This document shows positions 59,290 through 64,000 of a DNA stretch of 64,000 nucleotides, in pieces (positions within the stretch are counted from its first letter, which is position 1; each line of letters opens with the position of its first letter). Both the position numbers and the translations under genes were made by a program. Source of the stretch: Buxus sempervirens (lineage: Eukaryota > Streptophyta > Magnoliopsida > Buxales > Buxaceae); contig OX387186.1 in NCBI GenBank assembly GCA_947561395.2, forward strand, positions 37,963,220 through 38,027,219, read 5' to 3'. A model generated the notes under the pieces. The model did no database searches, had not been told where the DNA came from, and saw nothing but the letters and a program-made list of their open reading frames with translations.

Positions 59290-61420
59290 TGTTTGGCCCG
59301 CCCGGCTTGGTTAGTTAGTTCACTTATCTTGCTTAGGTTACATGCTTGTATTCTCTTATGTTGGTTGGGCTTGTTGGGCCCCGTTGGAAGGCCTACTAAT
59401 GTACCGAATTGGACCGGTGGTCCATGTCCCATGTTGGGTTTCCGGACGACCCGGAAACCCTTTCGGTTCACTTGGTTTTATTGTAAACATCATAAAAAAT
59501 ACAACCAAATCAAGAAAAACACAAAATGGCATTTCTGCCATGTAGCCGACCCTTATGGTTGGCTACACAAACATTCTAATGTATCCGACCATGAAGGTCG
59601 GATACAAACTGGTCACAGGTGATCTGACCTGAGTTGTTGGATCACCTTCAACTTGATTTTTTTGGGGTTTTGGCCTAAGGGTAGTTCTTGTGGGTATACT
59701 AAGAGTCTTCTATAACTTTTGTGGGCCCTTGGGAGGGCCCACATGGGTTCAGACATGGGGGATCATCTCACTTGATCCCTTTTGGGATTTCTCAACAAGG
59801 GCAAAGGGGAAGGAAGAATGGCATAGAGCTGCCCTCCCCCATGCTTCTTTTCCACAATTTACAGCAATGAGGTAGGGGTCATGACATCCCTACCTGGGTA
59901 TTTCCAAACTACTAACCAACAAGCACTCAAAGCCCCAAACAGTTATGCCTCTTAAGTTAAGTAACTCGATCACAAAACCCACAAGTTACGAGGCCAAGAA
60001 CAGCAACAATAATAAAAAAGGACAGCTAATATGTACGGATTAAAGCATGCTAAGTGAGTGGTGGATACATGGGGATCAAAGGAATTCATGCATGGCACTT
60101 GGGGAACTAGTTTGAGACTGTAAACAGATGAGAACCTGCTGGGACAGCAGCCACTTGGAGGAGATTAGTATGCTTTTGTGGGACTAGAAATAGGGGACAG
60201 TGGGATGGGGGAGCATGGCAACAAGATCTTTTGTTCATGACACACAAACTAGGGCATGGTGTGCTACTCATCTTCATTAGGACAGGGGAAAGGGCTGCTG
60301 CTGCTGCTGTCAGCAGCAGCTCTAATGACCTTGCATGCTGACTAGTTTTATCATCAAAGCTTCCTGGGATGCCATGAACAGCAGCTATACATGGGAGGGA
60401 ATGAGTCACACTCACATATGCACGAGTAAATCATGCCAAGACAGCACATGCTCAGGGGGAGGGGATCATGCATTCTTGGGTACATGACCAGCAAGGCTCA
60501 AGGGAAAGGGAAGCATGTTAAACACATCAAAAAATAAGTAAAGGGGGAGAAGGGAACATGCATCCATGCCTCAAAGAAAAGCAAGTTAAAGGGAAAAAGA
60601 ACATGGCATATGGATCAAAATTGCTAAGGAGAAAATGTGATGCTGCTGCTGCCGCCAACAGCAACCTCAAAAATACCTCACCTACTTACCATCTTACATA
60701 AAACAAAGCGAGATCATGCCCATGTTCGAAGGTACATGCTCCATGCTAAGTAAACACACCAACACATGCAAACACACACATTTCACCATCATTGACTATG
60801 CCCCAAACAGCAACCCATTCAACAGAAAAAAATAAACCACGAAGAAGGGTGAAGGAGGGGGATTTATGGGTACATGAGAGTGACAAAGAGGAAGAACAAG
60901 CTCCTCCATTCGAATGGCAGCAAAAACATGTTAAACAGCCCCTTAAAAGTGTCTAAAACACCCTGTCATCCTCCCTTCAAACCATGTGTATACTCCATCT
61001 CATCTTTAGAGACTTTTATATGACAAAAATGGGAAGAACATGGTGATAGCTATGTAGAAAAATACATCTAAACAAAGGAGAAACCAAGCTTTTTAAAGAT
61101 TGCAAAATGCCCTCATTTTTATATATGTGGGATAGACCGTGATAGGGAACAATACCTTGAGGGTTAGAAGTCCTGGAATGGGGTGTGTGCTCCTCCTTGA
61201 AGCCGAAGCGGGTGCTGGACAGTGCCTCCCCAGCAGTAGCAACCTTTCCTCCTTCTCTTGCTTGGGTGAGAATGGGGGAGGAGAAGGAAAGAAATGGTGG
61301 AGAGGTCTTGGGAGAGGGAGATCAAGAGAGCTTGGGAGAGAGGGGAATAACAAAATGAGCTCTCCCATACGTATGGTGTGGGATGGGGGCTTTATAATGG
61401 GGTAATGCATGTGATATGCA
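59290..61420 (-). other. Transcribed part of LTR I, non-coding
   Basis: Includes palindromes TGTAGCCGAC..GTTGGCTACA and TGTATCCGACC..GGTCGGATACA (59545-59610), a GCTGCTGCTGCTG cluster near 60295-60320, and scattered ACATGC motifs. No domain or RNA gene seen. Confidence 0.6.
61390..61399 (-). promoter_or_regulatory. TATA-like box of LTR I
   Basis: The minus strand reads CATTATAAAGC, about 950 bp (net of the Pack-MULE) from the LTR start at 63965, a position comparable with LTR H. Confidence 0.55.
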
Positions 61421-61429
61421 TGCATGCAT

Positions 61430-61439
61430 GGGGGGGGGG

Positions 61440-61478
<39 letters not shown>

Positions 61479-61860
61479 GATGTTTGCATGGTGTATGCAT
61501 GAATGATGCACAAGGATGCCCATGGGGGACATCAATTATGAGAGAGAGAGAGAGAAAGAAAGATGCTTATGCATGATGTATGCATGAAGGATGGCCATGA
61601 GGGACATCAATCATGAGAGAGAGAGAAAGAGAGAGAGAGAGAGCTTATGCATGATGCATGCATGAAGGATGCCCATGGGGGACATCAATCATGAGAGAGA
61701 GGTAGCAAATCTTAATATCTGCAGATTAGAGCCCCTGATACTTTTGGATATTTACATATTAGTCCATGATACTTATGGATATTTATAGATTTGGTCCTGA
61801 TACTTTTGGATATTTACAGATTAGTCCCTGATACCTTTGGATATCTGCAGATTCATCCTT
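61430..61860. repeat. G run, (GA)n microsatellite and short tandem repeats in LTR I
   Basis: A run of about 13 G is followed by (GA)n to 61473. Then come three about 80-90-bp units built from TATGCATGAAGGATGCCCATG, GGGGACATCAATCATGAGAGAG (to about 61700), and four units of ATACTTTTGGATATTTACAG (61738-61850). These make long but meaningless open frames. Confidence 0.88.
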
Positions 61861-62399
61861 AAGATATTTTTCTTTGATTTGGATAATTACAAATTGGGAA
61901 ATTTACAGCTACATCCCCTGAGGTTTGGGAAAGTGGCACGGACACCCCCTGTGGTTCAAAACCGATCACTTACTACCCTTGAAGTTTTAAAAATCGTCAC
62001 CAACTACCCCTGCCGTTAGATGAGACCCCAACACCGTTAATACAATTTTCTAAATCCCTGAAATACCCCTCCTTTTAAATCAATTCTTCTTCTTCTTCTC
62101 CAAGTCTTCGGTGAGTCTCTACACCAATGCCATCCATCCCTCTCTAGATCCGAAAGTTGTTTCCTTACTCTGGCTGAGTCCGATCAAACCGTAACCAAGT
62201 CCAAAAAGGGGAAAAATGAGAAGAACGAATTGAAAAAATGGAAAAAACGAAGAAGGGTAGAATTCGAATAATTGCAGCAAAAACCGTAGCTTTGCTTCCT
62301 TTAGTTAACCCTTTGATTTCACTTAGGGCTTTCCTTTCTTAGATAAATTTTAGGGAAATTGTCCTTATTTGCAAGATTCTTACAATTTTTGTCTTTTAG

Positions 62400-62644
62400 A
62401 ACTAGTTTGCTGCTTTTCTGCTACTGGAGATATGATTGAACGAATGAAAGCTGAAGGAATGAATCCTCCTTCCTGGACTTCAATCCATAAAAATCAATGT
62501 TTTGTCTTTAATTCTCAATGTCTTCCTCAACATTTCTCTAGTTTAACCACCAAATTCCCCATCTGTCAATACAGCGATGCCTGTATTGAACTCGTAGACA
62601 CACAATCTCTCTCCCTCCCTTCCTCCCTCTTTGGATGGAAATGA
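62400..62644 (+). pseudogene. Captured exon-like fragment, unidentified
   Basis: After a TTTTTGTCTTTTAG acceptor-like site, an open frame contains MIERMKAEGMNPPSW and later LPQHFSSLTTKFPICQYSDA, and ends SLPSSLFGWK before TGA. The composition is that of a conserved protein C-terminus. I do not recognise the family. It lies about 265 bp upstream of the OXS2-like piece and probably came from a different locus. Confidence 0.5.
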
Positions 62645-62908
62645 ATGGTGTGAAGGAATCTGAGTTTTTTTCTGTTTTGTTTAGTACGTGTTGCAAAGTG
62701 ACGAGAAGTAAGGTTGATGCTTCAAAGTGCTCCCTCTTCTTCTTCTTCTTGTGATTTTGAGTTTTTAAAGTTCAAAATTATATTTTTGTTCGGTGTCTTG
62801 TTTTCTTTAGTTTGATCTATGATATTAACGCTCAAGAAATTGATTCTAGGGTTTTGATTTTAATGGGGTTGTGTTGTTTCATCAGGTGGATTTACAGGTA
62901 ATCGAAAA

Positions 62909-63289
62909 ATGTGTGGTGGTCCGGAGCACGTGAAATCTGCGTCGTCTCCGTCCCTGTCATTATCAGAAGAGATCAAATCTTCCAACCGTACCAACAAAAA
63001 CATGAGCAATCTAACTGTTCAAACTAAAGATTCTTTCTCAAGTTTGCTTCAGTTTGCAGCTGACAATGACGTTGAGAGCTTTAAGAGATCGATTGAGCGT
63101 GATGCATCAGTGATTGACGAGATTGGACTCTGGTATGGCCGCAAGAAGGGCTCGAATCAGATGGTCCTTGAGCACAAAACTCCTTTAATGGTTGCTGCTA
63201 TCTATGGCAGCATTGATGTAATGAAACTGATACTCTCACTGTCTGGATTTTGTTCTATTGTGCATTTCGGTGACTCATCGGAGACTTAG
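62909..63289 (+). pseudogene. Captured N-terminus of an OXS2/TZF-like CCCH zinc-finger protein
   Basis: The frame opens MCGGPEHVKSASS, then LTVQTKDSFSSLLQFAADND, SFKRSIERD, GLWYGRKKGSNQMV and the ankyrin start KTPLMVAAIYGSIDVMKLIL. This order and these blocks are those of plant tandem CCCH zinc-finger proteins with N-terminal ankyrin repeats (Arabidopsis OXS2/C3H30 group), recalled from family knowledge. A TTTCATCAG acceptor-like site at 62877-62885, shortly before the Met, fits a 5'UTR intron. Homology ends near 63240, and the frame then reads into the inverted repeat to a TAG. The rest of the ankyrin region and both zinc fingers are absent, so no functional transcription regulator is encoded. 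Confidence 0.85.
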
Positions 63290-63510
63290 GGAAGAAGAAG
63301 AAGAAGAATAGAAGACTGGTATTTTGATTTAAAAGGAGGCTATTTTGGGGATTTAGAAAAGTGTATTAACGGTGTTGGGGTCTCATCTAACGGTAGGGGT
63401 AGTTGGTGACGATTTTTAAAACTTAAGGGGTAGTAAGTGATTAGTTTTGAATCATAGGGGCTGTCCGTGCTACTTTCCCAAACCTCAGGGGGTATAGCTG
63501 TAAATTTCCC

Positions 63511-63965
63511 TTACAGATTTAATCCCTAAGATCTTTTTGCTCTGCTGCTTGTCACGTGTGCAGACTTTTGCCACATGTGCAGTTTTCCGGCACTGCTGCC
63601 TTAGACCTTCAACTACTCATATCTTCTTCATCCGGACTCCGATTTGAGCAAACTCAGTTGCGTTAGAACCGTATCGGAGTCCTCTATCCAATGGAATAGG
63701 GCTAAGCACCTGATTTGGGGTTTAGCAAAAAGTCAACTTTCGGCTCCCCCTCCAGTTTGACCGGCCCATAGATCCTTCATCCAGACTTCGATTCCAGCAA
63801 ACTCAATTGCGTTGAAACCATGTCGAGATTCTCTATCCATTGAGATAAGGCAAGGTGGCCAATTATCACTTGATCAAAAAGTCAACTTTTCACCCCTAGG
63901 GTTTGACTTTCTGTATAGGGCTTGCATTTCCGGCACTTTCGGGGCTAAAAAATGAGGTGCTTACA
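63511..63965 (-). repeat. U3 terminus of LTR I
   Basis: Two copies of an about 140-bp module (GGACTCCGATTTGAGCAAAC, then GACTTCGATTCCAGCAAACT) lie before GGTGCTTACA. The same module begins LTR H and the Ogre LTR. Confidence 0.8.
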
Positions 63966-64000
63966 CCACTCTTAGGAAGTTAAACGCCACTTTACACAAA
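63966..64000. other. Flank beyond LTR I
   Basis: Thirty-five bases with no polypurine tract, starting CCACT, which would be the expected 5-bp duplication if LTR I is a solo LTR. Confidence 0.5.

Larger units (their letters stand above)
61896..63510. mobile_element. Pack-MULE carrying an OXS2/TZF-like gene fragment
   Basis: Long terminal inverted repeats of about 220 bp (61896 to about 62115 and about 63275 to 63510) share GGGAAATTTACAGCTA, CCCTGAGGTTTGGGAAAGT and ACGGTGTTGGGGTCTCATCT in opposite orientation. The 9-bp flanks are TTACAAATT (61887-61895) and TTACAGATT (63511-63519), one mismatch. No transposase is present. The interior holds two gene-like pieces with splice-acceptor-like borders, one recognisable. 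This is the structure of a gene-capturing Mutator-like element. Confidence 0.9.
57117..63965 (-). mobile_element. Tat-type LTR I, carrying LTR E and a Pack-MULE
   Basis: The right end is GGTGCTTACA (63956-63965). In reverse its first 400 bp match LTR H from 31199, and the GGGCCCCGTTGGAAGGCC and GTTTCCGGACGACCCGGAAACCC region (59370-59465) matches 33400-33510. Pieces are 57117-57149, 59285-61895 and 63511-63965, together about 3.1 kb, close to the length of H. The left end is cut by J. No polypurine tract follows 63965, so this is a solo LTR or the outer edge of an element. Confidence 0.8.

Noticed and set aside
61093-61513. Ser/Leu-rich minus-strand open frames
   Set aside because: They run through the (GA)n microsatellite and have no homology signal.

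Overview
This window is a piece of a repeat-dense flowering-plant genome. It is AT-rich and contains Ty3/gypsy elements of the Tat/Ogre type, a Sirevirus-like Ty1/copia element with an envelope-like ORF, a plant L1-type LINE with DUF4283-like ORF1, Mutator-like elements with 9-bp target duplications, and many long solo LTRs. I see no intact host gene. The only host-like coding sequence is inside Mutator-like elements; one piece is clearly the N-terminus of a plant CCCH zinc-finger/ankyrin protein of the OXS2/TZF type. The species cannot be read from the sequence.

Layout, left to right. 1-23863: a minus-strand Ogre/Tat element of about 18.7 kb without its insertions (this total includes an estimate for the LTR part lying off the left edge). 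It has a truncated 3' LTR (1-1096), polypurine tract, integrase, RNase H, RT, an intron-like linker, protease, gag, tandem repeats, an extra upstream ORF1, a primer-binding site and a full 5' LTR (21469-23863). Solo LTR G (5309-8792) sits in its RT and solo LTR A (16634-19638) sits in ORF1. 23864-56770: a minus-strand LINE cut into four blocks (RT, linker, endonuclease with the ORF1 C-terminus, ORF1 N-terminus). The cuts are made by the Ogre element, by long solo LTR F (24870-37462, itself carrying B and H, with a Mutator-like element inside H), by solo LTR C (38112-41122) and by a Sirevirus-like element (41954-55495, carrying solo LTR D). 56771-57116: the start of another minus-strand LTR (J), into which the LINE apparently inserted. 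57117-63965: a further Tat-type LTR (I), carrying solo LTR E and a gene-capturing Mutator-like element (61896-63510).

The inferred order, oldest to youngest host, is I, then J, then the LINE, then Ogre, F, C and the Sirevirus, then G, A, B, H and D, then the Mutator-like element in H. E and the second Mutator-like element entered I independently. Most junctions are supported by matching 5-bp (LTR) or 9-bp (Mutator-like) target duplications that I read directly. All coding elements carry stops or frameshifts, so nothing here looks autonomous now.

The most interesting signals are the OXS2-like capture, arrays of short palindromes just upstream of the TATA box in several unrelated LTRs, an internal TATA region ahead of the Sirevirus envelope-like ORF that resembles the upstream part of its own LTR, and a terminal U3 module shared by several Tat-type LTRs. 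All identities are by eye; no alignment or database search was run.
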